Below, one piece after another: positions 47,304 through 59,329 of a stretch of 64,000 nucleotides of DNA. The first letter of the stretch is position 1, and every line of letters begins with the position of its first letter. The DNA lies in assembly GCF_036345155.1 (NCBI RefSeq), contig NZ_CP107772.1:8990001-9054000 (forward strand), given 5' to 3'. The notes beneath the pieces are model-generated. The model had not been told where the DNA came from. It searched no databases and saw only the letters and a list, made by a program, of their open reading frames with translations. Source of the stretch: Streptomyces sp. NBC_00582. GTDB taxonomy: Bacteria; Actinomycetota; Actinomycetes; Streptomycetales; Streptomycetaceae. Made by a program: the position numbers and the translations under genes.

Positions 47304-48226
47304 AGGCCGTAGAGCGCCAGCCGGTGGCGGAGGGCGGGGGTGAAGTCGAGCCGGCCGCCGGCCTGGCGGTACCCGGTGACGAGATCGCTGTCCGGACCGA
47401 TGTCCCCGCCGAACTCCAGGGAGGTCAGTTCGGCGGCCGGGTCGCCCCAGAAGGCCCGCTCGTGGTCGATGAGACCGGTGATCCGCACGTCCGGTGCGTC
47501 GCTCCCGTCCTCGTCGCAGGCGCCGGTCTCGTCGCGGGCGCCGGTCCCGTCGGACACGCCGACGAAGATGTTCCCCGGCCACAGGTCGAAGTGGACCAGG
47601 CACGGCCGGGTGACCTCGTCCAGCGCGTCGGCGCCCGCCGCCACCAGGGCCCGTATCTGCGCCGGCGGCACGCCGAGAGGGGACCGCCAGTGCGCGGCGT
47701 CCTCCAGCAGCGCCTCCACCATGGCGGTGAACGCCGTCCGCCAGTCGGGGGCGGACAGACCGGACTCGGGGGCCGGATAGCCGAACCGTCCGTCCTCGGA
47801 GACCAGGGTGTGCAGCCGGGCGGTGATCCCGCCCAGCTCGCGCCGCAGAGCCCTCTCGGCCGCGACGGGCAGCCGGTCCGCCGCCTTGTCCCACGGAGTG
47901 CCGTCCAGCACGGACACCGCGAGGAAGTCGTCCCCCGCGTACAGCAGTTCCGGGGTCGGCACCCCGCCGTCGGCCAGGGGCGCGAGCCGCCGGTACACCA
48001 GCGCCTCGGTCGCCATGATGCCCCGCTCGTACCGCAGGACGGGCGCGTCGGCCGGCGGCGCCAGCTTCACCACCGCCGCACGGCCGTCGTCGAACCGCAC
48101 CCGGTAGGCGGTGTTGAACCAGCCGTCGGTCAACTCCGCCTCCAGCCGGCACCCCACACCCGTCGCCCCGCGCATCAGGATGTCCAACTCCTCGGCGGAC
48201 AGGCGGCGTTTGGTCAGGCTCTGCAT
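47186..48226 (-). CDS. Aminoglycoside phosphotransferase-like (APH) kinase-fold protein
   Basis: This 346-residue protein starts at ATG 48226. It has an ATP-binding lobe (DGRAAVVKLAPPADAPVLRY), the catalytic loop PCLVHFDLWPGNIFV (HxDxxxxN) and the metal motif GLIDHERAFWGDP. All catalytic residues are present. An acidic insert (GTGARDETGACDEDGSDAPD) separates the catalytic loop from the DxE motif and is unusual. The family includes antibiotic kinases, homoserine and choline kinases and macrolide kinases, and the substrate is not deducible. It follows rox by 91 bases on the same strand. Confidence 0.85.
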   Translation of the reverse strand: MQSLTKRRLSAEELDILMRGATGVGCRLEAELTDGWFNTAYRVRFDDGRAAVVKLAPPADAPVLRYERGIMATEALVYRRLAPLADGGVPTPELLYAGDDFLAVSVLDGTPWDKAADRLPVAAERALRRELGGITARLHTLVSEDGRFGYPAPESGLSAPDWRTAFTAMVEALLEDAAHWRSPLGVPPAQIRALVAAGADALDEVTRPCLVHFDLWPGNIFVGVSDGTGARDETGACDEDGSDAPDVRITGLIDHERAFWGDPAAELTSLEFGGDIGPDSDLVTGYRQAGGRLDFTPALRHRLALYGLYLGLLLVVECSPRGYDEDRVAWSQGFLAERVSALRALG

Positions 48227-48317
48227 GCGGCGGCTCGCTTCCGGTCGTCGGCACGGGATGCGGGGAGCGTTCACATTCTGCGGCGGCCGACGATCTCGGT
48301 CCAGGGACCGGAGGCCG

Positions 48318-49841
<1,524 letters not shown>

Positions 49842-49981
49842 CTATAGGTTGAGAGTGGCAAGGAGTGGACTGCTCCTTGCCTTTGTCGTTGACGGGGGAG
49901 GCCGCCCGGCTCCGGCGGCGCGGGCGAGCGGGCTGTCGACGGCCGTCCGCGCACACCGCCGCGGAGCGCGCGTGACGCGGG

Positions 49982-50974
49982 TCAGCCCTGCGGCCGCTCC
50001 GGCCCCCCGAACGCCCGCAGGATCCGCTCGGCCGCCAGCGTGGCCGTCAACTCGCCCTCGCGCACCTGCTGTTCGAGGGCCGGCGCCAGGGCTCGTACCG
50101 TCGGATCGGCGTGCAGCCGGCCGAGGAGTTCGTCGCGGACCATGCTCCAGGTCCAGCCGACCTGCTGGTCCCGTCGCTTGGCGGTCAGCCGGCCGGTCGA
50201 GTCCAGCAGCGCGCGATGCTGTTCGAGGCGCTCCCAGACGGTGTCCAGGCCGGTCGACTCCCGGGCGCTGCAACTGAGCACGGGCGGTGTCCAGGCCGGA
50301 TCGGGTCCGTGCATCAGCCGCAGGGCGCCGGAGAGTTCGCGCGCCGCGGCCTTCGCGTCGCGTTCGTGCGGACCGTCCGCCTTGTTGACGGCGATGACGT
50401 CCGCCAGCTCCAGGACGCCCTTCTTGATGCCCTGGAGCTGGTCGCCGGTACGGGCGAGGGTGAGCAGCAGGAAGGAGTCGACCATGTCCGCCACGGCGGT
50501 CTCGGACTGCCCGACGCCGACCGTCTCGACGAGGATCACGTCGTAGCCGGCCGCCTCCATCACCACCATCGACTCCCGGGTCGCCTTGGCGACCCCGCCG
50601 AGGGTGCCCGCGCTGGGGGAGGGCCGTACGAAGGCCGCCGGGTCGACCGCCAGGCGTTCCATCCGGGTCTTGTCGCCCAGGATCGAGCCGCCCGTACGGG
50701 TCGAGGACGGGTCGACGGCCAGCACCGCCACCCGGTGGCCGAGCGAGGTCAGCAGCGTGCCGAAGGCGTCGATGAACGTGGACTTGCCGACCCCCGGGAC
50801 CCCGCTGATCCCGATGCGCCGCGCCCGGCCGCTGTGCGGCAGCAGCGCGGTCAGCAACTCCTGCGCCAGCGACCGGTGTTGGGGCCGGGTGGACTCGACG
50901 AGGGTGATGGCGCGGGCGATCAGCGCGCGCTTCCCGTCGAGTACACCCTTCACATACGTGTCGACATCGATCAC
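49982..50974 (-). CDS. meaB: Methylmalonyl-CoA mutase-associated GTPase
   Basis: This 330-residue protein starts at ATG 50974, overlapping the mutase large-subunit stop. It has a G3E GTPase core with Walker [11 protein letters not shown] (58-67), [30 protein letters not shown] and AVNKADG. MeaB gates adenosylcobalamin loading and protects the mutase from inactivation. It is the last gene of the mutA-mutB-meaB operon. Confidence 0.95.
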   Translation of the reverse strand: MIDVDTYVKGVLDGKRALIARAITLVESTRPQHRSLAQELLTALLPHSGRARRIGISGVPGVGKSTFIDAFGTLLTSLGHRVAVLAVDPSSTRTGGSILGDKTRMERLAVDPAAFVRPSPSAGTLGGVAKATRESMVVMEAAGYDVILVETVGVGQSETAVADMVDSFLLLTLARTGDQLQGIKKGVLELADVIAVNKADGPHERDAKAAARELSGALRLMHGPDPAWTPPVLSCSARESTGLDTVWERLEQHRALLDSTGRLTAKRRDQQVGWTWSMVRDELLGRLHADPTVRALAPALEQQVREGELTATLAAERILRAFGGPERPQG

Positions 50975-53163
50975 AGCTCGTGCCCGAGGTCGGCACCCAG
51001 CCGTGTCACCAGGTCGTGCGCCGCGTCCGGGATGACCGTGCCCGGCGGGAAGACGGCCGCCGCGCCCATCTCCAGGAGCGTCGGCACGTCCTGCGGCGGG
51101 ATGACCCCGCCCACCACGATCACGATGTCCTCGCGCCCCTCCTCGGCGAGCGCCTCGCGCAGCGCCGGCACGAGGGTGAGGTGTCCGGCGGCCAGGGAGG
51201 ACACCCCGACGATGTGCACATCCGCCTCGACCGCCTGCCGGGCCACCTCGGCCGGGGTCTGGAACAGCGGGCCGACGTCCACGTCGAAGCCGAGGTCGGC
51301 GAACGCGGTCGCGATCACCTTCTGGCCGCGGTCGTGGCCGTCCTGGCCCATCTTGGCGACCAGGATGCGCGGACGGCGGCCCTCGGCCTCCGCGAACGCG
51401 TCCACCAGGGCGCGGGTGCGTTCCACGGACGGGGACTCGCCTGCTTCGGTTCGGTACACGCCGGAGATGGTACGGATCTGGCTCGCGTGCCGCCCGTACA
51501 CCTTCTCCAGGGCGTCGGAGATCTCCCCGACGGTCGCCTTGGCGCGGGCCGCTTCCACGGCCAGCTCCAGCAGGTTGCCCTCACCGCCGGCGGCCCGGGT
51601 CAGCGCGTCGAGCGCGTCCTGGCAGGCCCGCTCGTCCCGCTCCGCGCGCAGCCGCCGCAGCTTCTCGATCTGCTGGGCGCGTACGGAGGAGTTGTCGACC
51701 TTGAGGACCTCGATCGCCTCGTCGTTCTCGACGCGGTACTTGTTGACACCGATGACGGGCTGGCGGCCGGAGTCGATCCGTGCCTGGGTGCGGGCCGCGG
51801 CCTCCTCGATGCGCAGCTTGGGGATGCCGGCGTCGATCGCCTTGGCCATGCCGCCCGCCGCCTCCACCTCCTGGATGTGCTGCCAGGCCCGGCGCGCGAG
51901 GTCGTACGTCAGCTTCTCCACGTACGCGCTGCCGCCCCACGGGTCGATCACCCGGGTGGTGCCGGACTCCTGCTGGATCAGCAGCTGGGTGTTGCGGGCG
52001 ATGCGCGCCGAGAAGTCGGTGGGCAGCGCCAGCGCCTCGTCGAGGGCGTTGGTGTGCAGCGACTGGGTGTGGCCCTGGGTCGCCGCCATCGCCTCCACAC
52101 ACGTGCGCGTGACGTTGTTGAAGACGTCCTGCGCGGTCAGCGACCAGCCCGAGGTCTGCGAATGGGTGCGCAGCGACAGCGACTTGGTGTTCTTCGGGTC
52201 GAACTGCTTCACCAGCTTCGCCCACAGCAGGCGCGCCGCCCGCAGCTTGGCGACCTCCATGAAGAAGTTCATGCCGATCGCCCAGAAGAACGACAGCCGG
52301 GGCGCGAACGCGTCCACGTCCAGGCCCGCCTCCCGGCCCGCCCGGATGTACTCCACCCCGTCCGCGAGCGTGTACGCCAGCTCCAGGTCGGCCGTGGCAC
52401 CGGCCTCCTGGATGTGGTAGCCGGAGATGGAGATGGAGTTGTAGCGGGGCATCCGCTGCGAGGTGTACGCGAAGATGTCGGAGATGATCCGCATCGACGG
52501 CTTCGGCGGATAGATGTAGGTGTTGCGGACCATGAACTCCTTGAGGATGTCGTTCTGGATGGTCCCGGCCAGCTTCTCGGGCGGTACGCCCTGCTCCTCC
52601 GCCGCCACGATGTACAGCGCCAGGACCGGCAGCACGGCGCCGTTCATGGTCATCGACACGGTCATCCGGTCGAGGGGGATCCCGTCGAACAGCTGCCGCA
52701 TGTCGTAGATCGAGTCGATCGCCACGCCCGCCATGCCGACGTCACCGGTGACGCGCGGGTGGTCACTGTCGTAGCCGCGGTGCGTGGGCAGGTCGAAGGC
52801 GACCGACAGGCCCTTCTGGCCGGCGGCCAGGTTGCGGCGGTAGAAGGCGTTGGACTCCTCGGCCGTGGAGAAACCGGCGTACTGACGGATCGTCCAGGGC
52901 TGGTTGACGTACATCGTCGGGTACGGGCCGCGCAGATACGGGGCGATGCCCGGGTGGGTGCCCAGGAAGTCCAGGCCCTCCACATCCTGCCCGGTGTACA
53001 GCGGCTTGACGGCGATGCCCTCCGGGGTCTCCCAGAGCAGGTCGTCCCCGCCGGCCGCCTTCTTCAGAGCCGTACGCCACTCGTCGGCGCCGCCGTCGGC
53101 GACCGGGGTCCCCAGCTCGATCCCGGAGAAGTCGGGGACGGAGGGGCCGGAAGGGGCGGTCAT
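50971..53163 (-). CDS. mutB: Methylmalonyl-CoA mutase large (alpha) subunit
   Basis: This 730-residue protein starts at ATG 53163, sharing one base with the mutA stop. The N-terminal TIM barrel has [40 protein letters not shown] and [18 protein letters not shown]. The C-terminal cobalamin domain has [20 protein letters not shown], where H610 in DGHDRG is the lower cobalt ligand, followed by [10 protein letters not shown]. It interconverts methylmalonyl-CoA and succinyl-CoA, and this is the catalytic chain of the heterodimer. Confidence 0.96.
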   Translation of the reverse strand: MTAPSGPSVPDFSGIELGTPVADGGADEWRTALKKAAGGDDLLWETPEGIAVKPLYTGQDVEGLDFLGTHPGIAPYLRGPYPTMYVNQPWTIRQYAGFSTAEESNAFYRRNLAAGQKGLSVAFDLPTHRGYDSDHPRVTGDVGMAGVAIDSIYDMRQLFDGIPLDRMTVSMTMNGAVLPVLALYIVAAEEQGVPPEKLAGTIQNDILKEFMVRNTYIYPPKPSMRIISDIFAYTSQRMPRYNSISISGYHIQEAGATADLELAYTLADGVEYIRAGREAGLDVDAFAPRLSFFWAIGMNFFMEVAKLRAARLLWAKLVKQFDPKNTKSLSLRTHSQTSGWSLTAQDVFNNVTRTCVEAMAATQGHTQSLHTNALDEALALPTDFSARIARNTQLLIQQESGTTRVIDPWGGSAYVEKLTYDLARRAWQHIQEVEAAGGMAKAIDAGIPKLRIEEAAARTQARIDSGRQPVIGVNKYRVENDEAIEVLKVDNSSVRAQQIEKLRRLRAERDERACQDALDALTRAAGGEGNLLELAVEAARAKATVGEISDALEKVYGRHASQIRTISGVYRTEAGESPSVERTRALVDAFAEAEGRRPRILVAKMGQDGHDRGQKVIATAFADLGFDVDVGPLFQTPAEVARQAVEADVHIVGVSSLAAGHLTLVPALREALAEEGREDIVIVVGGVIPPQDVPTLLEMGAAAVFPPGTVIPDAAHDLVTRLGADLGHEL

Positions 53164-54971
53164 CAGGACACTCCCATGCGGTCGAGGGTGGCGGACAGGA
53201 CGGCGACCGCGTCGCAGCCCGCGAAGACGAAGTCGTCGACATCCGGGTACGGCCCGGGACGCCCGGCGAGGAACACCCGCGTGGCGCCGGCCGCCTTCAG
53301 GCGCGCGGCCTGCGGCCCGGCCTGTTCCTCGTACAGCGCGTCACTGGAGCACAGACAGGCCTCCGTGGCCCCGCTCTCCTCGAACGTGCCCTCGGTGACC
53401 GGCTCGATGCCGCCCGCCTGGAAGAGGTTCGCGGCGAAGGTCAGCCGCGCGGTGTGCGCGGCGGCCGGACCGAGCGCCGCCAGGAAGACCCGCGGCCGGG
53501 CGCCCGTCGCGGCCAGATGGGCGTCCGAGCGCGCCCGCAGCTCCTCGAACGCCTCGTCGCGGCGCACCCGCGGCAGACCGCCCGAGAGGGGCGCGGGAGC
53601 GGCCTCCCGCACGACCGGCTTCTCGGCGAGGAACGGGAACTCGCTGACCCCGGTGATGGGTTCGCGTCGCTTGGCGATCCGCTTGGAGCGCTCCGCCCAG
53701 GTCGTCGCCAGGTCGGTACGGATCCGGCCCGAGCGCAGGACCGCCGCCTGGCCGCCGTCGCGCTCGATCGTCCGGAAGAACTCCCAGCCCGCGCGGGCGA
53801 GTTCGTCCGTGAGCCGCTCCACGTACCAGGAACCGCCCGCCGGGTCGATCACCCGGGCGAGGTGCGACTCCTCGATGAGGATCGTCGAGGTGTTGCGCGC
53901 GATGCGGCGCGCGAACGCGTCCGGCAGCCCGACCGCGTCGTCGAACGGCAGCACGGTCACCGAGTCGGCCCCGCCGGCCCCGGCGGCCAGCGTGGCGACG
54001 GTCGCGCGCAGCATGTTCACCCACGGGTCGCGGCGCGACATCATCACCGGCGAGGTCACCGCGTGCTGGACCTGGGCGCCCGCGGCGGGTGCCCCGCACA
54101 CCTCGGCGACCCGGGCCCACAGGCGGCGCGCGGCCCGCAGCTTGGCGATCGTCAGGAACTGGTCCGCTGTCGCCGCGTACCGGAACTCGACCTGCGCACA
54201 AGCCTGTTCGACACTCAGCCCGGCCTCGGTCAGCGCCCGCAGATAGGCGACACCGGTCGCGAGCGAGGCGCCCAGCTCCTGGGCGGCCGAGCCGCCCGCC
54301 TCGTGGTACGGCAGGGCGTCCACCGTCAGGGCCCGCAGCGCCGGGTACTCCTCGGAGCACAGCCGCGCCAGCGCGACGGCAGGCGCGAAGTCCGCGGTCC
54401 GCCCGGTACGGGCCTCGTGCCCGAGCGGGTCGGCGCCCAGGTTGCCGCGCGCCGCGTCCTTGCCGACGCCCCGCTCCTCGTACAGCCGCAGCAGCTCCCG
54501 GGCGGCGGGCTCGACCTCGGCCCCCGCGTCGAGGACGACCGGCGCCAGGTCCAGATAGACCCCGTCGAGGACCGCGCCGAGCGACGACACCGGGATGCCC
54601 GCGTCGCCCACGGCCAGCCACAGGGAGGTGACGCCGTTCTCCAGGTCCGCGAGCACCGCACCGTTGTCGGCCGCCGTGTGCCGCTGCCGTACGTCCCACC
54701 CCCCGACGGTGTTCCCATCCGGCCGGCCGGATCGTACGAAGGGGGCGAACCCGGGGTAACCCGGCTCGGGCGCGGTGTCGTGCGCGGTGTACAGAGGACG
54801 GGTGCGCAGCCCGTCCTCCAGCGCGGTGGACAGGGCTTCCTCGGCCTGAGCGCCCTCGACGTCCTTGCCCGACTTGCGCAGCACGCCCGCGACGAGGCGC
54901 TGCCACTGCTCGTGGGTGGAGTCAGGGAACTCGGCGGCCAGCTCAAGCCCGTCGTCAGGCAGGACCGTCAT
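53163..54971 (-). CDS. mutA: Methylmalonyl-CoA mutase small (beta) subunit
   Basis: This 602-residue protein starts at ATG 54971. It shares the mutase barrel ([60 protein letters not shown]), but its C-terminal cobalamin-like domain ([20 protein letters not shown]) lacks the DxHxxG ligand motif. It therefore cannot coordinate B12 and serves as the structural partner of MutB. It is first in the operon and divergent from a GT-C membrane-protein gene. Confidence 0.95.
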   Translation of the reverse strand: MTVLPDDGLELAAEFPDSTHEQWQRLVAGVLRKSGKDVEGAQAEEALSTALEDGLRTRPLYTAHDTAPEPGYPGFAPFVRSGRPDGNTVGGWDVRQRHTAADNGAVLADLENGVTSLWLAVGDAGIPVSSLGAVLDGVYLDLAPVVLDAGAEVEPAARELLRLYEERGVGKDAARGNLGADPLGHEARTGRTADFAPAVALARLCSEEYPALRALTVDALPYHEAGGSAAQELGASLATGVAYLRALTEAGLSVEQACAQVEFRYAATADQFLTIAKLRAARRLWARVAEVCGAPAAGAQVQHAVTSPVMMSRRDPWVNMLRATVATLAAGAGGADSVTVLPFDDAVGLPDAFARRIARNTSTILIEESHLARVIDPAGGSWYVERLTDELARAGWEFFRTIERDGGQAAVLRSGRIRTDLATTWAERSKRIAKRREPITGVSEFPFLAEKPVVREAAPAPLSGGLPRVRRDEAFEELRARSDAHLAATGARPRVFLAALGPAAAHTARLTFAANLFQAGGIEPVTEGTFEESGATEACLCSSDALYEEQAGPQAARLKAAGATRVFLAGRPGPYPDVDDFVFAGCDAVAVLSATLDRMGVS

Positions 54972-55157
54972 GCTCGGATGTTAGGGCAGAGGCGCAAAGG
55001 GGCAGCAGAGGGCGCGGCTGTGACCTTTCCCTCGCCGAGCATGTGATTGCCTTCACCGGTCGTCCGGATCACCGGTTCCGGCTCTCGTAGCCGGCCCGGC
55101 CGGACCCGATCTCCGCGGGTGCGCCTGGCCCTGACCCGTTCGGCCCACCCCGGAGGC

Positions 55158-55181
55158 ACGTCCCCGTCCTGACGGGGACGT
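55158..55181. promoter_or_regulatory. 24-bp palindrome just upstream of the GT-C gene start
   Basis: ACGTCCCCGTC (55158-55168) and GACGGGGACGT (55171-55181) are perfect complements around CT. The palindrome ends seven bases before GTG 55189 and abuts the GGAG ribosome-binding site, so it could be an operator or a translation-inhibiting RNA hairpin. Confidence 0.55.
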
Positions 55182-55188
55182 TGGAGTC

Positions 55189-56700
55189 GTGAGTGACAGC
55201 CCGCAGGCCACGTTGGCCGGTGTGCGCGGGCCCGGCGACTTGCGGGCCGGAGGTTCCCGGTGGCGGTCGCGGGGCGACGCGGGACTCCTGGCCGTCGTCG
55301 GCGCGTTCACCCTGGCCCAACTCCTGCTGGTACGGCCCGGGATGGGACTCGGCTGGGACGAGTCGGTGTACGTCAGCCAGGTGTCGTCGCACGCCCCGGC
55401 GGCCTTCTTCAGCGCCCCGCGCGCCCGTGGCGTCCCCTTGCTGGTGGCGCCGGTCGCGGCCTGGTCGTCGTCCACCGCGCTGCTGCGGACGTACCTGGCC
55501 GTCCTGTCCGGGCTCGGACTCCTCCTCGCCCTGCGCGCCTGGCGCGGCGTCTTCCCGGCCCGTGTGCTCACGACCGCGGGCGCCCTGTTCGCCGGCCTGT
55601 GGGTCACCCTGTTCTACGGCCCGCAGGCCATGCCCAACCACTGGGTCGCCGTCGGCGCCTTGGCCGCCACGGGGTACTTCCTGCGCGCCCGGACCGCGCG
55701 AGCTCTGTGGGGGCTGGCCCTGAGCGCCGCGCTCATGGCCCTGATGCGCCCCACGGACGCCCTCTGGGCGGCCCTGCCCCTGCTCGTCCTTCTCGTGGGC
55801 GTACGGCGCTGGCGGCGCCCCGCGCCCCTGCTGGCCCTGGCCGGCGGCCTCGCCCTCGGAGCCGCCCCGTGGGTGATCGAGGCGTACGTCTCCTACGGCG
55901 GCCCGGCGCGGCGCCTGTCCGACGCCTCCCGCGTCCAGGGCGGCCTCGGCTGGAACATCGCCGTCATGGACCAGGTGCGCGGTCTGTCCGGACGTACGCT
56001 GTGCCGCCCGTGCACCGGTGACCCGCCGCCCGTCGTGGTCACCCTGTGGTGGTGGGCCCTTCCGCTGCTCGCCGTCGGCGCGGCCGTCGTCGCCCTCCGC
56101 GCCCGGCGCACGGCCCCCACCCTGGTACCGCTGGCGTGCGCCGCCTCGGCGGCCTTCCCCTACCTCTTCCTGATCGGCTACGCGGCCCCCCGCTTCCTGC
56201 TGCCCGCCTACGCGCTGCTCGCGGTGCCGGTCGCCGACCTCCTGGTGCACCGGGCCAGGTCACCGGGCCGGATCCGTCGGCGGCCGGCCCCGGCCCTGCT
56301 GACCCTCGCCCTGGCCGTGCACCTGGCCGTGCAGTTCGCGGTGCTGGAACACACCGTGCGGCGCACCACCGCCGCGCACCGCGAGTGGGCCCGCACCGCC
56401 GCCGCACTGCACCGCCTCGGCGTACGCCCGCCCTGCCTGGTGACCGGGCGCGACTACGTCCCGATCGCCTTCCACGCGGGCTGCGCGTCCGCGGCGGTCC
56501 GCGGCCACGACGCCAACACCGGCGCGGCCGGTCTCGCGGCCACGGCCCGGCGGCTGCCCGTCGCCGCGCTCGTACGGCCGGGCGGCGCGCCACCCGCCTA
56601 CGCCCGCTCCTGGACGCCGGCCCGGGCGGGCGCCCTGGACGTCTACCTGGCCCCGGGCGTCAGCGCACCGGGAAGCCGAACGAGTAGCCCTGCTCCTTGA
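55189..56700 (+). CDS. GT-C-fold membrane glycosyltransferase-like protein
   Basis: This 503-residue protein starts at GTG 55189 with GGAG close upstream. It has about ten hydrophobic helices and a first loop with GLGWDESVYVSQ, an Asp-Glu pair typical of GT-C (PMT/GT87/GT39-like) active sites that use polyprenyl-phosphate sugars. Further loops include YGPQAMPNHWVAVG and LMRPTDALW. The C-terminus is extracytoplasmic (VRPPCLVTGRDYVPIAFHAG). It probably transfers a sugar to a lipid or wall component; donor and acceptor are unknown. Its 3' end overlaps the convergent deacetylase gene by 41 bases. Confidence 0.75.
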   Translation: MSDSPQATLAGVRGPGDLRAGGSRWRSRGDAGLLAVVGAFTLAQLLLVRPGMGLGWDESVYVSQVSSHAPAAFFSAPRARGVPLLVAPVAAWSSSTALLRTYLAVLSGLGLLLALRAWRGVFPARVLTTAGALFAGLWVTLFYGPQAMPNHWVAVGALAATGYFLRARTARALWGLALSAALMALMRPTDALWAALPLLVLLVGVRRWRRPAPLLALAGGLALGAAPWVIEAYVSYGGPARRLSDASRVQGGLGWNIAVMDQVRGLSGRTLCRPCTGDPPPVVVTLWWWALPLLAVGAAVVALRARRTAPTLVPLACAASAAFPYLFLIGYAAPRFLLPAYALLAVPVADLLVHRARSPGRIRRRPAPALLTLALAVHLAVQFAVLEHTVRRTTAAHREWARTAAALHRLGVRPPCLVTGRDYVPIAFHAGCASAAVRGHDANTGAAGLAATARRLPVAALVRPGGAPPAYARSWTPARAGALDVYLAPGVSAPGSRTSSPAP

Positions 56701-57430
56701 GCCAGGGCAGGACCTGGCGCAGGGCCTCGACGGTCTGGGAGCGGTCGCCGCCCGCGTCGTGGAAGAGGATCGTCGGTCCGTTGGTCACCTCGCGCTCGAC
56801 GGTGGCGACGATGGTGTCGGCGCCCGGCCGTTCGAAGTCCTTGGAGTCCACGTTCCAGCCCAGCGGGCGCATGCCCCGGGAGGCGGCGAGCTTGCGGCTG
56901 TACGGGGTGAACGCGCCACCGGGGGCCCGGTAGTACATCGGCCGCACGCCCCCGGACGCCTCGGTGATCATGCGTTCGGCGTCGAGTATCTGCTGCGACT
57001 GGTACGCCTCGGACTTCTTGTCCATGGTGGTGTCGTGCGACACCGAGTGGTCGCACAGCCGGTGCCCGGCCGCGACCACCTGCTTCACGAGGTCCGGGTG
57101 GGCCTGCGCCTGCGTCCCCACCATGCAGAACGTGGCCTTCACCCCGTACTCCCGCAGCACGTCCAGGACCTGCGGGGTCCACTCGGGGTCGGGGCCGTCG
57201 TCGATGGTGATGTTGACGCCCCGCGCCCCCTTGTCCGAGGCGTGCGCGATGGTCACGTCCACCGGCTTGATGTCGGCGCCCGGCTCGGCGGAGCTCGACG
57301 CACGGGCGGACCCGGTCCCCACGGCACCGGCCTGTGTGGCCCACACCGAGGCCCCGGCGGCCAGCACCGTCACCCCGACCGCCGCCGCGGCGACCTTGCC
57401 GTACCAGCCCCGCCCGCTGTGCCGCGCCAT
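56660..57430 (-). CDS. Secreted polysaccharide deacetylase (NodB homology)
   Basis: This 256-residue protein starts at ATG 57430. One N-terminal membrane/signal segment (WYGKVAAAAVGVTVLAAGAS) is followed by the NodB domain: NITIDDGPDPEWTPQVL (catalytic Asp-Asp), HSVSHDTT (metal histidines), YYRAPGGAFTPYSRKL, GWNVDSKDFERPG and TILFHDAGGDRSQTVEALR. All five catalytic motifs are recognisable, so it should deacetylate GlcNAc or MurNAc residues of peptidoglycan or another wall polymer. It is convergent with the GT-C gene. Confidence 0.92.
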   Translation of the reverse strand: MARHSGRGWYGKVAAAAVGVTVLAAGASVWATQAGAVGTGSARASSSAEPGADIKPVDVTIAHASDKGARGVNITIDDGPDPEWTPQVLDVLREYGVKATFCMVGTQAQAHPDLVKQVVAAGHRLCDHSVSHDTTMDKKSEAYQSQQILDAERMITEASGGVRPMYYRAPGGAFTPYSRKLAASRGMRPLGWNVDSKDFERPGADTIVATVEREVTNGPTILFHDAGGDRSQTVEALRQVLPWLKEQGYSFGFPVR

Positions 57431-57714
57431 GTCCGCCCCACTTTCCCGCAGTTCCGCGTCGACCCTCGGTCGCCGTCCCGATCACCTGGCAGGACGAGGG
57501 CGTGGGACCACGGGATCCCTTCGTTACGAAGCACGGACCATTCCGGGGGAGTTCACGGACAACTCGGCGGGCGGCGGCCGGTCGGTGCCCCCGATCGGCC
57601 CTGCCGCACATGCGGAGGCGGCTACTCCGAGTACACTATCATCACACTCTGTAATCATATGGGTGTGGTGTGTCCGCATCGATGGTCTGCCCGCTGCTGC
57701 CTTGGAGGCGATTC

Positions 57715-59268
57715 ATGGCATCCGTGCCGCGTCGTGGAGTACTGAAGGGCCTGCCGCTCGCGGCCGGGGCGGTCCTCGCCGGGAGGGCGACGAGCGCACA
57801 GGCGGCGAGCACGCCCGCCACGGGCGCGCGCGCGACCACCGACGTCCCCTTCCCGCAACCCGCGACCCGGACCGTCCGGCCCCGCCCGCGCCGGCTGGAG
57901 ACCCGGCTGACGGTCGGGTTCACCGAGCAGCACGTGCCCGACGTCGGCACCGTGCTCACTCGCACCTACGACGGGTCCCTGCCGGGCCCGACGCTGCGGG
58001 TGCGCCCCGGGGACTCCCTGCAGATCACGCACGTCAACGCGCTCCCGCCGAACACCGGGCCGGCCCACCACGACCTCGGCATGAACGTCCCGCACGGCTT
58101 CAACACGGTCAACCTGCATCTGCACGGCATGCACGTCGACCCCGCGGGCGAGGCGGACAACGTCTTCCGCTCCTTCGAGCCCGCCGGCACCGCCCGCCGC
58201 ACCACGACCTGGCGCAGCGTCGTCGACGTCCCCGCCCACCACCCCGCCGGCACGTTCTGGTACCACCCGCACCACCACGGCTCCACCGCGACCCACCTCC
58301 TGAACGGCCTGGCCGGGGTGATCGTCGTGGAGGGCGACATCGACGCGGTGCCCGAGGTCGCCGCGGCGAAGGACATCGTCGTCTGCATCAACGAACTCAA
58401 GATGTCCGGCGGCAAGGTGCCCGACCTGACCTCGGAGACCACCTACGACCGCATCCCCTCGACCTTCCTGGTCAACGGCGCGCTGAGCCCGGTCCTGACC
58501 ATCGCCCCGGGAGAGGTCCAGCGCTGGCGGCTCGTCAACGCCGGGGCGCTCACCACGCTCTATCTGTCCCTGGACGGGCAGAAGATGCACCAGATCGCCT
58601 TCGACGGCATCACCTTCATGAAACCGGCCGCCGTCACCGCCCTCCAGCTTCCCGTGGGCGGCCGGGCCGACCTGCTGGTCCGCGGCGGCGAGCCCGGCGT
58701 CTACCGGCTGACCGCGGGCGGAGTGAGCCGGCCCCTGATGACGCTCAAGGTCACCGGCACCCCGCGCCGGATGTCACTGCCCACCCGGCTGCCGGGCCGG
58801 CCCACCACCCTGCCCGCGCCCACCCGCAGACGCTCGCTGATCTTCCGCAGCTACGAGAACGTCCTCACGGGGGACTTCCGCAACGCCTACCGCATCCTCG
58901 GCGACGGCGAGACCCCGCCCGCCGACCCGCAGGCCGGGCGCGCGGACCTCCAGTGGGGCCGCTTCCGGCCCGACTACGTCAACCACCGCGTCCGTCTCGG
59001 CGAGGTCGAGGAGTGGACCGTCACCAACGACTCCCGCACCCACGCCCACCACCCCCTCCATCTGCACACCAACCACTTCCTCGTCACCGCGGTCAACAAC
59101 CGCCCGCTGGCCACACCCGTCTGGCACGACACCGTGGGCCTGCCGCCCCACGGATCGCTCACCTTCCGGCTGCGCGCGGAGGACTTCACCGGGCGCGCGA
59201 TGGTGCACTGCCACCAGTCCCAGCACGAGGACGAGGGCATGATGCAGATCGTCGAGTACGTGCGCTGA
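57715..59268 (+). CDS. Tat-exported multicopper oxidase
   Basis: This 517-residue protein starts at ATG 57715 with GGAGG seven bases upstream. The N-terminus (PRRGVLKGLPLAAGAVLAGR) is a twin-arginine signal. Four copper motifs are intact: HLHGMHVDP, FWYHPHHHGS, HHPLHLHTNHF and HCHQSQHEDEGMM, supplying the type 1 Cys/His/His/Met site and the trinuclear cluster. Length and order fit CotA/CueO/bilirubin-oxidase-like laccases. It oxidises phenols or metals outside the cell. A 284-base upstream region contains AT-rich DNA near 57632-57660 that probably holds the promoter. Confidence 0.92.
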   Translation: MASVPRRGVLKGLPLAAGAVLAGRATSAQAASTPATGARATTDVPFPQPATRTVRPRPRRLETRLTVGFTEQHVPDVGTVLTRTYDGSLPGPTLRVRPGDSLQITHVNALPPNTGPAHHDLGMNVPHGFNTVNLHLHGMHVDPAGEADNVFRSFEPAGTARRTTTWRSVVDVPAHHPAGTFWYHPHHHGSTATHLLNGLAGVIVVEGDIDAVPEVAAAKDIVVCINELKMSGGKVPDLTSETTYDRIPSTFLVNGALSPVLTIAPGEVQRWRLVNAGALTTLYLSLDGQKMHQIAFDGITFMKPAAVTALQLPVGGRADLLVRGGEPGVYRLTAGGVSRPLMTLKVTGTPRRMSLPTRLPGRPTTLPAPTRRRSLIFRSYENVLTGDFRNAYRILGDGETPPADPQAGRADLQWGRFRPDYVNHRVRLGEVEEWTVTNDSRTHAHHPLHLHTNHFLVTAVNNRPLATPVWHDTVGLPPHGSLTFRLRAEDFTGRAMVHCHQSQHEDEGMMQIVEYVR

Positions 59269-59276
59269 CGGCACGA

Positions 59277-59311
59277 GGACGGCTCCCGGCCGAAGGAGCC
59301 GGGAGCCGTCC
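59277..59311. terminator. Strong bidirectional terminator between the oxidase and glpK
   Basis: GGACGGCTCCCGGC (59277-59290) pairs perfectly over 14 bases with GCCGGGAGCCGTCC (59298-59311) around the loop CGAAGGA. It fills the 61-base gap between two convergent genes. Confidence 0.85.
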
Positions 59312-59329
59312 GGGACGACGGGAGCGGGG

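Noticed and set aside
50980..54246. Long plus-strand frame opposite the methylmalonyl-CoA mutase genes
   Set aside because: The minus strand encodes intact MutB and MutA; the plus frame has no family features.
57600..57714. Metal-sensor operator in the AT-rich stretch upstream of the multicopper oxidase
   Set aside because: The CATCACACTC / GGGTGTGGTG half-sites agree at only 7 of 10 positions and do not resemble a known CsoR or CueR site.
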